From positions 11,302 through 75,301 of the forward strand of contig NW_003546343.1 of the NCBI RefSeq assembly GCF_000090795.2: a DNA stretch of 64,000 nt, written 5' to 3'. This DNA comes from Amphimedon queenslandica. Lineage: Eukaryota > Porifera > Demospongiae > Haplosclerida > Niphatidae. This document shows positions 1 to 11,000 of the stretch, piece after piece. The notes under the pieces were generated by a model. That model was given only the letters and a program-made list of their open reading frames with translations. It was not told where the DNA came from and did not search any database. The position numbers and the translations under genes are program-made. Positions within the stretch are counted from its first letter, which is position 1. Each line of letters opens with the position of its first letter.

Positions 1-2219
1 TCTTTCTCTCGGCTTCAACCTAGATCCACGAGAGTATGGTGAGTTATTTTTGAAGGAGTTTGACAAAATTCCAAAATTTTCAGAGAATTTGACTTTTAAT
101 TTTGGCGACTTTGTAAACATGTGTCATTAAGCATGTACACAAAGGTTCAGTTTTAACTCTATATTTTGCCAAATGGCTTTTTAATCCTCATATTTAAAAC
201 TCCCAGCTCTGAGCTCTGTGTGTATGTATCCATGAATAAGTACCTGCATTTGCATAGCATCTCTGACTTTAGTAGGTAATTGTATGTCTTTAATTTCATA
301 TCTCATGCAGCGAATACCCCAAGCATCAGCAGCATGATTGATAGCATCTATCAGATAAAATATTATTTCATCATCATCATCATTAGGTTTCACACAGGGT
401 TTTGGCACTAAAAACTATGTACTGTGATGGTACAGGGATTCTGGCCAAATTTTGCCAATAATGAAAAGTAGAGAATTTTCAATTTTTATAATTTTATCTG
501 ATACGTATACATGTTTTTATGTTGCATAGAAAGTTTGAGTTGATTCCAATCAAGTTTGAATTTTTTATGAATTTTTAAAGTTACTCCAAAATCAGGCCAA
601 AGTCCCTGTACTATAGTACAGGGTCATCGACCAAATTTTGTCAAAAATGACTAGGAGAGAATTTTCCATTTTAATAATATTTTCTGATGCATATACATGT
701 TCTTATGTTGCACAGAAAGTTTGAGCTAATTCTGATCAAATTTGGATTTTTTATGAATTTTTAAAGTTACTTCAAAATCGGCCCAAAGTCCCTGTACTAT
801 AGTACAGGGTCATCAGCTAAATTTTGCCAAAAATGACTAGGAGAGAATTCTTCATTTTTATAATTTTTTCTGATACATATACATGTTCTTATGTTGTGTA
901 GAAAGTTTGAGCTGATTCCGATCAAGTTTGAATTTTTTATACATTTTTCAAAGTTCCTCAAAATGGGCGTCAATTAGAATACAGTTTTACGTGTACTTGC
1001 CGATTCCTTCTTAAAACTCACAGTAAATACAAAATGCTAACAATAATGTTTAAAACGAAGTCATTATATAAAACTCACCTACAATACTGAAGTTCAAGTT
1101 AGTTCTTTCCTGAAATACAGAGTCAAGTTTTATTTTTCCTGCAAACAATAAAATCTCATTCAATCAGTAACATTGATTAAAGTCATGGAATGTGCAAAAA
1201 GAAACATTATGTTCATTATTAAGAATTGTTGTACCTAATTCAGATCTCATTGTTGTTTGTGCTAACTGTATTACAGCAAATTCAGCATCTTCAACTCCAT
1301 ATGATGTCTGTGATAAAAATTAATTTAGTACTGGTCTGTGTTTTAGTATGTTGGTCAGACCAACATAATAGAACACAGGCCATGATATTTAATAATGAAT
1401 ATTGACATTTAATGCAATTTTACAGTTATTACCTTGAATGGATCGATAACACGATAGTATAGGACACCATCCAAATGCAGTGTCACGTTATCTGAAAAAA
1501 TATTCAATGATAAAGTCAAACTTTGCCATTTTACATTTTTACATTATTACATTGTCATTGTTACCTTCAGTGATAGCTGATTGTGATGGAATATCAACAG
1601 CAGTCTCCTTTAGACTCTGGACATATTTTATAGTATCAACAATCGGTATTAGTATATTCAGCCCCTATATAGTGTGAGAAAAAAAATTACTTGTACATTT
1701 AATGAAAAAAAACACTGGTTTAAAAATCATCATTTTAATGTCCTAAAAACTTAATTGCACACACTAACTGGTTCTAGAGTCCTCAAATATTTTCCAAATC
1801 TCTCAACGATCCAAGCCTCCTGCTGTGGCACAAAGTTAATGCACTGGAATAATAAGAAAAAAACAAAACAATAATAAAAATAAACAGGCAATAAACAAAA
1901 TTTTTACTTATACAAGGCCAGATGACATTACATAGGTAACTACAGAGATTTGGGGGTGACGTTCCCTTTAATAATAATGCCCAATAATTCCAGCATAAAA
2001 ACAAATACTTCAAATGCAAAATTACATTAATAACTTACTGTATTAGTTCTTCTAGCATCTAATGGTCTTGTAGTAGACAGACACATCACTCCAGGAGGAA
2101 ATTGTTTTATCTAGTAGTTTAGAAAATCAATAAAAAGAAGTCACGACATTCTAAATACTGACCAGCCTTTGTTGCTGTCGAGGAAAGAGCAAGAAAGAAC
2201 GATGAAGGACACTCGCCAT
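1..2219 (-). CDS. STOML2: Stomatin-like protein 2, mitochondrial (partial, multi-exon)
   Basis: Inner-mitochondrial-membrane SPFH/prohibitin-family scaffold that binds cardiolipin and organises respiratory complexes and proteases (family knowledge). Exons read on the minus strand give, in order: a start [18 protein letters not shown] (ATG at 2219-2217), resembling a mitochondrial presequence; a segment with [20 protein letters not shown] near 1770-1850; [19 protein letters not shown] near 1562-1670; [20 protein letters not shown] near 1434-1490; [19 protein letters not shown] near 1230-1310; [19 protein letters not shown] near 1080-1140; the [14 protein letters not shown] exon at 244-347; and the start of the VEAERK exon at 1-20. 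All match human STOML2 collinearly. The splice sites I checked (donor at 243-242, acceptor before 347) are canonical. The C-terminal part lies beyond base 1. The intron at 348-1078 is swollen by 186-bp repeats. The gene is divergent from the GH76 gene, with 156 bp between the start codons. Confidence 0.93.
425..985 (+). repeat. 186-bp palindromic tandem repeat, about 3 units, in STOML2 intron
   Basis: Three successive copies of the unit that reads, in this orientation, GAAAGTTTGAGCTGATTCCG, then an AAGTTTGGATTTTTTACGAA-like stretch, then the palindrome CCCTGTACTATAGTACAGGG, then GTCATCGGCCAAATTTTGCC and GACTAGGAGAGAATTCT. Palindromes start near 609 and 790; the first copy near 427 is decayed (only GTACTGTGATGGTACAGGG survives). 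The array lies antisense to the host gene and makes up most of the intron. Confidence 0.9.
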
Positions 2220-2375
2220 TATACTAAACGTGTTTTTATTACATAATATTCATAGACTAGGTGGAGCAATCATCACTCATGCGTGCAGGGCTCAGCTTAG
2301 CTCAAATGCTTGTTCAGCAGACCAGCAGTTATTGATTTCTCTGGCTGTAGAGCTAGTCTATAACTGAATAATATC
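2220..2375. promoter_or_regulatory. Bidirectional promoter region, STOML2 / GH76 gene
   Basis: Only 156 bp separate the divergent start codons, so both promoters must lie in or overlap this segment. I see no clear TATA box. The call rests on geometry, not on a recognised element. Confidence 0.5.
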
Positions 2376-3578
2376 ATGCAGCTCCAAAGTTTCATTTTCG
2401 GGTTGTTCATATCATGCTGTGCTGCAGTATTCTTCCTCCCTCAACTAAAAGCAGCACCAAATTCATCCAGCAACTCTCCTTATAATCTGGTAAGTAATCT
2501 CCAAACAGGTTACTACTGCAAAGAAGTCATAGCTGGGCCTTCTTGGCGTTACCAGCCAGGTAACTGTGGTGTCATCAGGAATCGATACATGTGGTTGGAT
2601 GCCGTGGGCTTTGAAACCATGACTAACTTCAAGTCACTCTTTAATGTCACAGAATTTGAAATCGATTCTGGGAGTGTGCCCCTTTTTCTCAAAGAGGAAC
2701 TGGGTCTTGAATTATTGAAGGTCGGTGAGCAGGGGAATGATGACAGGTTATGGTGGGCGCTAGCATTTATCAATGCCTATCGTTATAATCCTAATAATAC
2801 TGAGTACTTGAAGGTTGCCGAAGCTGTTTATCAAGATATTAAGGACAAATATTGGGACCCTACTTCCTGTAGTGGAGGGGTATGGTGGGATCTGGCAAGA
2901 AGTTATAAAAATGCTATAACCAATGAGTTGTTTCTGACCGTTGCAATTGATCTTTATCAGGTAAAGAAAGAACAAGATTATCTTGATGAAGCAAAGAAAG
3001 CAGCTGACTGGTTTATTGATAGCCAAATGGTAAATGCTAGCTCATTAATTAATGATGGTCTTAAAATCAACAATTCAAGTGGGAATTGTTCAAGGACTGG
3101 ACCAGCGTGGACCTATAACCAAGGCGTCTTTCTTGATGGACTGGCAAAACTCAGTTACGAACTATCGAATCAAACTTATTACTTGCAAGCCATGAAAACT
3201 TTTAATGCTGTGATTGATCCTAAAAATCATTTGGTGTCAAAAGATGGAATCCTAACTGAGTTCATTCCAGAAGGAGGCCATGTCAATGAAAACACACCTG
3301 CTTTTAAAGGTGCCTTTGTACGTCACCTTGGTTACATGCTTCCATTCAGTACTGATCAAGATGCTGTCATTATATGTCAATTTGTAAAAAGGAATGCTCA
3401 GATGGCCTTGATTCAAAAATGTCAGTACAAAGCTGGCCCCATGATTCCTTATCTCTGGGATAGTGACTGCACTGCTGAAGGAAACTTAGTATCTTCGACT
3501 ACTTCATTTACTGGAATAGACCTTTTAAATACAGCTCAAATTTGCCAGAACCGATTGACTTTAAAACAAGCTTCTTAG
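2376..3578 (+). CDS. Secreted glycoside hydrolase family 76 (alpha-1,6-mannanase-like), intronless
   Basis: GH76 enzymes cleave alpha-1,6-mannan backbones of fungal and yeast mannan (family knowledge). The 400-residue protein starts with a signal peptide (residues 1-26, ending LKA). The GH76 signature is visible: a paired acidic catalytic motif NDDRLWWALAFINAYR at 121-136, VWWDLARSYKNAITNELF at 169-186, WTYNQGVFLDGLAKL at 245-259, and FKGAFVRHLGYML at 310-322. Length fits a single full GH76 domain. N-glycosylation sequons are numerous (for example NSSS, NNSS, NCS), as expected of a eukaryotic secreted protein. The gene has no intron, unlike most neighbours, and GH76 is mainly known from fungi and bacteria, so horizontal acquisition is plausible (inference). 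Both catalytic aspartates are present and the frame is intact, so it is probably functional. Substrate specificity cannot be read from sequence. Confidence 0.9.
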   Translation: MQLQSFIFGLFISCCAAVFFLPQLKAAPNSSSNSPYNLVSNLQTGYYCKEVIAGPSWRYQPGNCGVIRNRYMWLDAVGFETMTNFKSLFNVTEFEIDSGSVPLFLKEELGLELLKVGEQGNDDRLWWALAFINAYRYNPNNTEYLKVAEAVYQDIKDKYWDPTSCSGGVWWDLARSYKNAITNELFLTVAIDLYQVKKEQDYLDEAKKAADWFIDSQMVNASSLINDGLKINNSSGNCSRTGPAWTYNQGVFLDGLAKLSYELSNQTYYLQAMKTFNAVIDPKNHLVSKDGILTEFIPEGGHVNENTPAFKGAFVRHLGYMLPFSTDQDAVIICQFVKRNAQMALIQKCQYKAGPMIPYLWDSDCTAEGNLVSSTTSFTGIDLLNTAQICQNRLTLKQAS

Positions 3579-3939
3579 GATTAATTTTAATTTTTGATCC
3601 TTTTGTTAGTATTGTATATAAAACACTTGCTTTAACTTGCTGTATACATGCAATACATTTTTTCTCACCCACGCAGAATAATTAATTCTAGGTTTGAAAT
3701 ATTTAACCCTCAAAATGGCGGCAAAGTGAAAGGCAGTTTGGTGCAATATGATACGATTTTCTGCTCTTAACAAGCAAGATAGTGACACTGGCTCTCAATC
3801 ATGTCGTTCAGACAAATCATCTCAGCCAACAAGAGAAGCTCAAGTATGTAAATGCCTATAATTTAACAGTGGGCAGCTAGCAATACATGTAACTAGTAAC
3901 TATGAGGTTTGGTGTCAATTTCAAGATCAATTTACTGAA
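3579..3939. other. Intergenic, nothing recognised
   Basis: This is the stretch between the GH76 stop and the inverted repeat. Short ORFs here have no recognisable content. It should hold the GH76 3' UTR, but I see no clear polyadenylation signal. Confidence 0.4.
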
Positions 3940-4290
3940 TTTTTAAATTTAAAAAAAATTGTAAAAAATCTAAACTTGATCGGAATGGCCTCAAACTTTC
4001 TACACAACATGAAAACATGTATATGCATCAGAAAATGTAATAAAAATGGAGAATTCTCTCCTAGTCATTTTTGGTGAAATTTGGCCGATGACCCTGTACT
4101 ATAGTACAGGGAGTTTGGCCAAATTGTGCTAAAAATGGCTAAGATAGAATTCTCCATTTTTATTACATTTTCTAATGCATATACATGTTTTCATGTTGTG
4201 TAGAAAGTTTGAGGCCATTCCGATCAAGTTTGGATTTTTTACGAATTTTTAAAGTTGCTCCAAAATCTGACTAAAGTTCCTATACTATAA
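3940..4290. repeat. Head-to-head inverted pair of 186-bp repeat units (large palindrome)
   Basis: A minus-orientation unit (3945-4090) and a plus-orientation unit (4110-4265) face each other across the perfect palindrome CCCTGTACTATAGTACAGGG near 4091-4110. The arms share variants not found in the other copies: GGAATGGCCTCAAAC on the left is mirrored by GTTTGAGGCCATTCC on the right, and CATGAAAACATG by CATGTTTTCATG. Arms of about 150 bp could form a long hairpin. Confidence 0.88.
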
Positions 4291-4459
4291 TAGTATTAGT
4301 GTAAATATTTTTGCTTGCTCTTTTTTGTTATGAAAAAAAATCTCTCAATCACTACTGAATAGAAAAAGATTACAGTAAAAGAAATGATTATAAAACTGCT
4401 ACAGTTCCAGTACATTTTTACTGATTATGTCCTTTTGAGGAAGCCCCTTTCACATAATT

Positions 4460-5452
4460 TTAGCCTTTTAGTGGCTTCTTGCCTTCATTCATTGCGACAG
4501 GTATGGTAACCACATCACCTCCATCGACATCACTGCAACCTTCTTCTTGAGCTTTTGTGTCTTTATCCTCTTGAGCTTTTGATTCTTCTTTCATCTGCTT
4601 GTTAACTTTCTGTGCTTCAATTTCTTGGATTATTTGCTGTTTTCGCTCCAACTCTGCTCTCTCTTCTTTTGCCTTTTGTGTTTGTATTTCTAGTGCCACT
4701 TGTTGCTTTCGTTTCATTTCAGCTGCTTCCATTTTCTGAGCTATTTTTTGTTTTCGCTCCAACTCTTCAGTCTGCTGGCCTTGGACTTTATTTATTTCCA
4801 GCTTTCCTTTAGCTCCCTCTGCTTTTATTTTTTGGTTCTTTCCCGAGCTCGTTTTTGCTTTCTCTCCTACTTCTTCAACTTTAACTTTTGGCACTACCGT
4901 CTTCTGTGTTTTTGTGTCTTCCTTGGCCTTTTCCTCTGTCTCTGCTTTCTCCTCTTTTATAACTTCTTGTGTCTTCATTTTTTGCTTTGTTTTTGCTCCT
5001 TTTTCATCAGAGCCTCCTTGCTCTTGAGCTAGCTTTTGCTTGCGCTCAGATTCTATCTTCTGCTCTCGAGCTTTCTCTCCTTGTATTTTCATCTTGACTT
5101 CCAGCTTTGCTTTTTGCTTTTTAATTTTTTGTATCTTGGCTAGCTTCCGCTTATACTCCAGCTCTGCTTTTTGCTCTTTCACTTGTTTTGCTTCAATGGC
5201 TGCTTTCTCTTTACTCTCTAGCTTAGCTTTAAGCTGCTCTTTATCGTCCTGCCCTTTGGCCTCGTGAGATTCGACCTCCTCCCATTTTGTGTCCTTTTCT
5301 TGTGACTTCATGTCCTTCTCTTTGCTGCTCTGTACATCCAGCTCCTTTCCAAGCTCTGTCATTTTATTCTTGTCTTCATTTGGACTGTCAACAGGCAATC
5401 CAGTGCACAGCTGATCAAAGATTAAGAGGAGACAGAGTATTTTGAGTATCAT
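4460..5452 (-). CDS. Secreted Lys/Glu/Gln-rich coiled-coil protein (unrecognised)
   Basis: Single-exon 330-residue ORF. It begins with a hydrophobic signal peptide MILKILCLLLIFDQLCTG and continues as an extremely charged sequence of Lys, Glu, Gln and Ala, with imperfect heptad-like blocks such as ELERKQKIAQ and AELERKQQIIQEIEAQK. A long alpha-helical coiled coil is likely. The C-terminus is less repetitive (CSDVDGGDVVTIPVAMNEGK), with the single Cys of the mature region. A TATA box (TATAAAAGG on the minus strand, 5506-5514) sits about 55 bases upstream of the ATG, supporting this start. I cannot assign a family: coiled-coil composition gives spurious matches to myosin and trichohyalin types. 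A secreted structural or mucus protein is a guess. Confidence 0.7.
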   Translation of the reverse strand: MILKILCLLLIFDQLCTGLPVDSPNEDKNKMTELGKELDVQSSKEKDMKSQEKDTKWEEVESHEAKGQDDKEQLKAKLESKEKAAIEAKQVKEQKAELEYKRKLAKIQKIKKQKAKLEVKMKIQGEKAREQKIESERKQKLAQEQGGSDEKGAKTKQKMKTQEVIKEEKAETEEKAKEDTKTQKTVVPKVKVEEVGEKAKTSSGKNQKIKAEGAKGKLEINKVQGQQTEELERKQKIAQKMEAAEMKRKQQVALEIQTQKAKEERAELERKQQIIQEIEAQKVNKQMKEESKAQEDKDTKAQEEGCSDVDGGDVVTIPVAMNEGKKPLKG

Positions 5453-5505
5453 CTTTGATTGTGCTACTGTCTCTCTCTTAGTAACAAATGACTATTTCTT
5501 ATGGT

Positions 5506-5514
5506 CCTTTTATA
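5506..5514 (-). promoter_or_regulatory. TATA box of the coiled-coil secreted protein gene
   Basis: TATAAAAGG on the minus strand, about 55 bp upstream of the start codon at 5452. It is a perfect match to the TATA consensus and correctly placed for a short 5' UTR. Confidence 0.65.
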
Positions 5515-5714
5515 CTGTAGCATTTCCTCATTGAATCCATACATCAAGCATGTACATGTACATGTACTTGTATGTACATGTAAGTACGTGTGTGTCTGTG
5601 CATGTGTTGTGTGTACTTCATTGTTATTGGTTGTATATTTACACTGTCTCTTCTTCCGTGAATTTCTATGTGACTAGATGCTCAATTTTGAGATAACTAC
5701 CACTGCCAGCTACA

Positions 5715-5800
5715 TGTAGCTTATGTTATTCTCTCCCTCCCTCTCTCTCTCTCTCTCTTCCCTCTCCCCCTCTCTCCCTCCCTCTCCCCCCCTCTCTCTT
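5715..5800. repeat. CT-rich low-complexity tract
   Basis: Interrupted (CT)n / CCCTCT run immediately upstream of the first recognised CABIN1 exon. It probably serves as the polypyrimidine tract of that acceptor. Confidence 0.7.
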
Positions 5801-5807
5801 AATGTAG

Positions 5808-7972
5808 GAGTCAGCTTTGTTAAAGCTCTACCATGAAGCTGTTAAGGAGCAACAAGAGGGTCATCTTGATAAGGCAAAGTCTCTCTATTGTGACATTCTT
5901 TGTTCTCCTGTCATTGAAAATGTAAGCGGATACACAATGTACATGTACATGTACATGTACATAATGTACATGTACATGTACATGAATAATCTGATTTATT
6001 TTTACTGTATTACTGATAGGATGAAGCTGGCGTCTTGCAGAAAATAAAGTTCTTTATTCTCAAGAATCTTGCTAGTATAGCGAAAGAGAGAGATGATATG
6101 CCCACTGCTGTCTCAGCATATCTTGAGGTATGTACATGTACATGTGTATACATGTATATTTTATTTGAATAGGCGTCAAAGATTGATGATACTGACACTC
6201 TATTGTGGTATCAGTTAGCAGTGGCTGCTGGATCATTAGGTGATCTCAATATCATGAGAAGATCACTGGAAAAAGTATTTACAATACACATTTTTCCACC
6301 AATTAATTTCTTTTCTATTTTACCCTTCCCTCTCCTATTTTTCATTCTCCTTCTTCTACTCTAGAGTATTCATTGTAATAATCAGTACTGGCCATCTGTT
6401 GATCTTTATTTCACAGTATTGTTAGCCCTCAAGGATTACCATGGTAAATGCTGCTATTTTTATAATTATATTATTGTTATTATTATTATTATTTTGCTAG
6501 CTTGTCTTCAAGCTGTATTGATGGCTCTTCAGTTTAATCCACATTACTCTAGAGGTAACAGCTGCTTTATTTATATAAGAGAAGGTTGATTTATTCCCTT
6601 AGGTCTTTTTGTATTGAAACACATTACAAAGATGAATCCTAACTTCTTATATCAAGAACCAAAATTAAGAATGTAAGCATCATTTACTCTTGATATTATT
6701 GTATATGTGTATTTTCAGACACCTTGATGCTAATCCTGTTATCCCACCCAATGATAAAGTAAATGATTTAGTAATTGTGTGATGGTTCTTTCCTCAGATA
6801 CTTGTTGAAGTAAAAGAGTTGCAAAGGTCTTATCAATTGCTTGAGCAGGTCACACTGCTACCTGAATCAATATCACCCAACAATAAGATAAAATTAATGA
6901 GGTAGTAGCATTATTGCTTTTAGTTCACTGGATTTATGATTCTTTTCTTATAGTGTTACTTCATTGGGAAAGTTCCTCATTTCGACTTATCAGCAGTGCT
7001 TAAAGTATTCAGAGAGAACTGGTCAGGTATGTGCATGTACATGTACATATATTTAATAATGAATGAACTGTTACTTATTTTAGCCCTCACTGACATGCAG
7101 TGTGTCATTATATCATGCTCTTGATGATGCTAAAACACAAGGCAAGTAGAAGAAAAGTATAGGGTATATTTTATACAATGAAAGTATATGTACATGTACA
7201 TATTATACAAATATAACTGATTAACATTAGAATTGTATGCCTTACACTGTAGATATGAAATCAGATAATGCTGGAGCTACTCCTGGACCTAGTGACATAG
7301 TCTCTCCTTCTAAAGGTAGTACATACTCTTAAAGAGCAAGAAATAAGTCTATACAACCTTCATATGTACATGTACATGTACTTGAGTTTTGTTTCATTTG
7401 CTAGAGGTACCAACTGCAGAGAGGAAGAGACGCCTTCAATTTGATAGTGATTTGTATTCAGCACCAAAGAGACGATCAACAAGAGTAAGATCATCTATAA
7501 TATGCCCTTTTCACCTCCCTCTCTCATCTCCTCTTTTTTCATTTCTCTAGGTTAAAGGTAAAGAGAAAGAGACTCAGGATTACTTTCAAATGATTCGTGA
7601 TTATCTTCCCCCTCACCTGAGGTCAGTATTCATAAAGCTAATCTTTCCATCTCTGCACATTCAAACAATGCAACAGTTACTCTATCACTGACAGCCATTG
7701 AATGCATCACAACCTTACTTGTATAATTAAAGATATATACATCACATAATAGATTATATTAATGTATTAATTCATTACTGATTAGACTTAGTGAATGTCC
7801 TGATCTGAGTCAAGTAGCTCCTCTGGTTGCTAAGTCAAGTAATAAAGATAAGGAGGAATCATCTTCAAAGTAATACACACTAAAATATTACTATTACATC
7901 TCATCTCTCTTCTATTCTCATTTCTTTCTCCCTTACTATATGCACATACACTGTAGAAATGGTCCAGGTAAT

Positions 7973-8020
<48 letters not shown>

Positions 8021-11000
8021 TGTGTGTGTTAATACATGTACATGTACATGTGTGTGCTTATCTTTAGATAATAGTTTAAACTCATTCAATGAGTCAGTTA
8101 TTGTTAAAGATTTCGTTGAGTCTCATTATAGCAACAAGTAAGGACTCTCTTGCACTTACAAGTACAGTGTACACATTCTCCTAGTGGTATTGTTCATCTT
8201 ATTACTGAGTTCCTTTACACATTGTCGTCCTACTATGACCAGAGATGGTAAGTTAATGCAAAATGTACAATTAAATCATTTACATGTACACATACATGTA
8301 CATGTAGTATTAATACTATTTTACACATTTATATGTCCATGTAGGTCAAAGACTGATCCTCAAATCTTCATTGAATGTTATGAATTGGTTCATGTTCATC
8401 TCAACTATCCTTCATTGTTCTGGTTAGTGTAGCAATGGATTCACTATAATACACGTCATTTTAATTTTATTAAAACTATACTTTTTGCTTGTTATTGTTT
8501 TATTTCTAGTGCATCAACTGATGCAGGTTATGCTGATCAACTCTTTATGGTATGTCATTTTGTTTTTTTATTGATTAATGTTGAATGTCAGATGTACGTG
8601 TACAAACATGATTTCTTTCCTTTATTCTGTAGATTGCTCTCTCTTATTTGGAGCTTAAAATTGATGTCTCTTCCTCCTCAAAGTCAGCCCCTGCCCTCCT
8701 CAGCTCTTTGCCCTCATGCTTCAACAAGTGTCTCCTGTTTGTACAGTATTACCAGAAGAAGACACAGACATCAAAAATAAGAGGTTAATTTATACCTGAA
8801 TTGTGTACATGTACATGTACATATTATACTTGTATTATAATTTATAGTTGTTTATTTTATTTTTGGTTTAACTTTTATATTCTAGTTGAGTGGCTCAAAG
8901 GAAAATGGGCCTCATTGAAAAAAGATAAACAAAATGCTGTGACATATTTTCAAAAGGTTAGAAATACGTTATACTTATTATTTATTTATTTATTTATTTA
9001 TTTATTATTATTATACAGTGCAGTGATCTATTGGTTTCACTGAAGGATGATTCCACTGATATGGAGACTCATGATACGAATGACACTAATGCCTTTCCTA
9101 CTTATATTAACCTGCTGAACTGTAATAATGACAGCATCATTACTGAAGGTATTAATGCATGACAATAAATTAATTCTATTATAATTCAACAGCTAAAATT
9201 GCAAGGAAAATAGAATCACTTGAGCAACTAATATCACTTGAAAAAGTAAGTGAATGTAGAGTTTGTTTATTGTCTGACATTATGCATATGTACATGTACA
9301 TGTACATGTACATGTATGTACGTGTAGGTACAGTTATGTTATGAGAAGGAGGAGTTAGAGAGTGTAGTAGATATACTGCTACCATCACTTAGTCAGGAGT
9401 CTTATACTGAAGTAAGTACATACATTTTCTGATACATATACATGTTCTTATGTTGCGTAGAAAGTTTGAGTTGATTCTGATCAAGTTTAGATTTTTTACA
9501 AATTTTAAAAGTTGCTCCAAAATTGAGCCAAAGTCCCTGTACTATAGTACAGGGTCATCGGCCAAATTTTACCAAAAATGACTAGGAGAGAATTCTCCAT
9601 TTTTATTACATTTTCTGATACATATACATGTACTTATGCTGTGTAGAAAGTTTGAGTTGATTCCGACCAAGTTTAGATTTTTTACGAATTTTTAAAGTTG
9701 CTCCGAAATCAGGCCAAAGTCCCTGTACTATAGTACAGGGTCATCGACCAAATTTTACCAAAAATGACTAGGAGAGAATTCTCAATTTTTATTACATTTT
9801 CTGATACATATACATGTACTTATGCTGTGTAGAAAGTTTGAGCTGATTCAGATCAAGTTTAGATTTTTTACGAATTTTTAAAGTTGCTCCGAAATCAGGC
9901 CAAAGTCCCTGTACTATAGTACAGGGTCATCAGCCAAATTTCACCAAAAATGACTAGGAGAGAATTCTCCATTTTTATTACATTTTCTGATGCATATACA
10001 TGTTCTTATGTTGTGTAGAAAGTTTGAACTGATTCCGATCAAGTTTAGATTTTTTACGAATTTTCAAAGTTGCTCCAAATGCCATGTACTGTATTGTAGT
10101 GCTTGTCAGCTCATGAAGCTCATGCTGTTTAGCTCACTTAGCATGCTTTGTGGGAAACACTGGCTCTAGTACATGTTCTATTAATTTCTTTTTAGTTTTT
10201 CTTAGGTTCATTACAGTCCAGTAGTACTGGTACTAGCTCTAGCAGTAGAGGGAACTCAAGCAACAGCAGTGGGTTTCATGGTATTCAGTATCTCTTAAAC
10301 TCTTTATTCAAACTGAATAGATACAGTGTAAGATAACCAAAGAATGAGGAAAATATTGTGTACATGTACATATACAATTTTTTGCCCTACACTGTACTAC
10401 ATGTATGTATGAAGATTTTATTCTACTGTGTTTGATCTAGGATACATGTACTTTTTACACTATTTAATGTACATGTAAATGAATGGGCAATGAGTGAGTT
10501 TTTGATGATTATATAAAATCCTTTTTTTATTGTAGGATTGTTATTACTATTCAGTTCATTTTCTGATTGAATTATTAATATGCTATCAACGTGATGGCCA
10601 CTCAGACCAGTGGTGTAAGAGTCTTTCTTATCTCTACACTACAATCAGCAAGTTAGTTTAGCATGCATCTACATGTACGTACAGATTTTTGCTTGTCACG
10701 GATTTCGTGACAATGTAACTAATGGGTTTTTATTATTAGGTGTATTGATTCTGAAACCAGTTTATTCATAAAGACAGATTCTAGAGTAACACAATTACTA
10801 GTCATATCTATCATAAAGGTATACATTATAATTCATCAATAATAAGATATCATTATTACTGTATTCACTGTATACTAGACACTTTATGCTGTACAAGAGT
10901 TAGTAGATACTCCACATAGCTCTCATCTTCCTACTATACTGCCATGGAAGCTACTGCACACTGTAATATCATTGTAAGTATTGATATCTTACTATAATTT

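Noticed and set aside
1480-2019. Short ORFs across STOML2 exons and introns
   Set aside because: They run through confirmed splice sites of STOML2 or lie antisense to its exons.
4612-5267. Plus-strand Phe/Leu/Ser-rich ORFs
   Set aside because: Antisense of the Lys/Glu-rich secreted protein; the minus-strand frame has a signal peptide and a TATA box.
7901-8141. His/Thr- and Cys/Val-rich ORFs
   Set aside because: Translations of a (TG)n microsatellite and the adjacent ACATGT tract.
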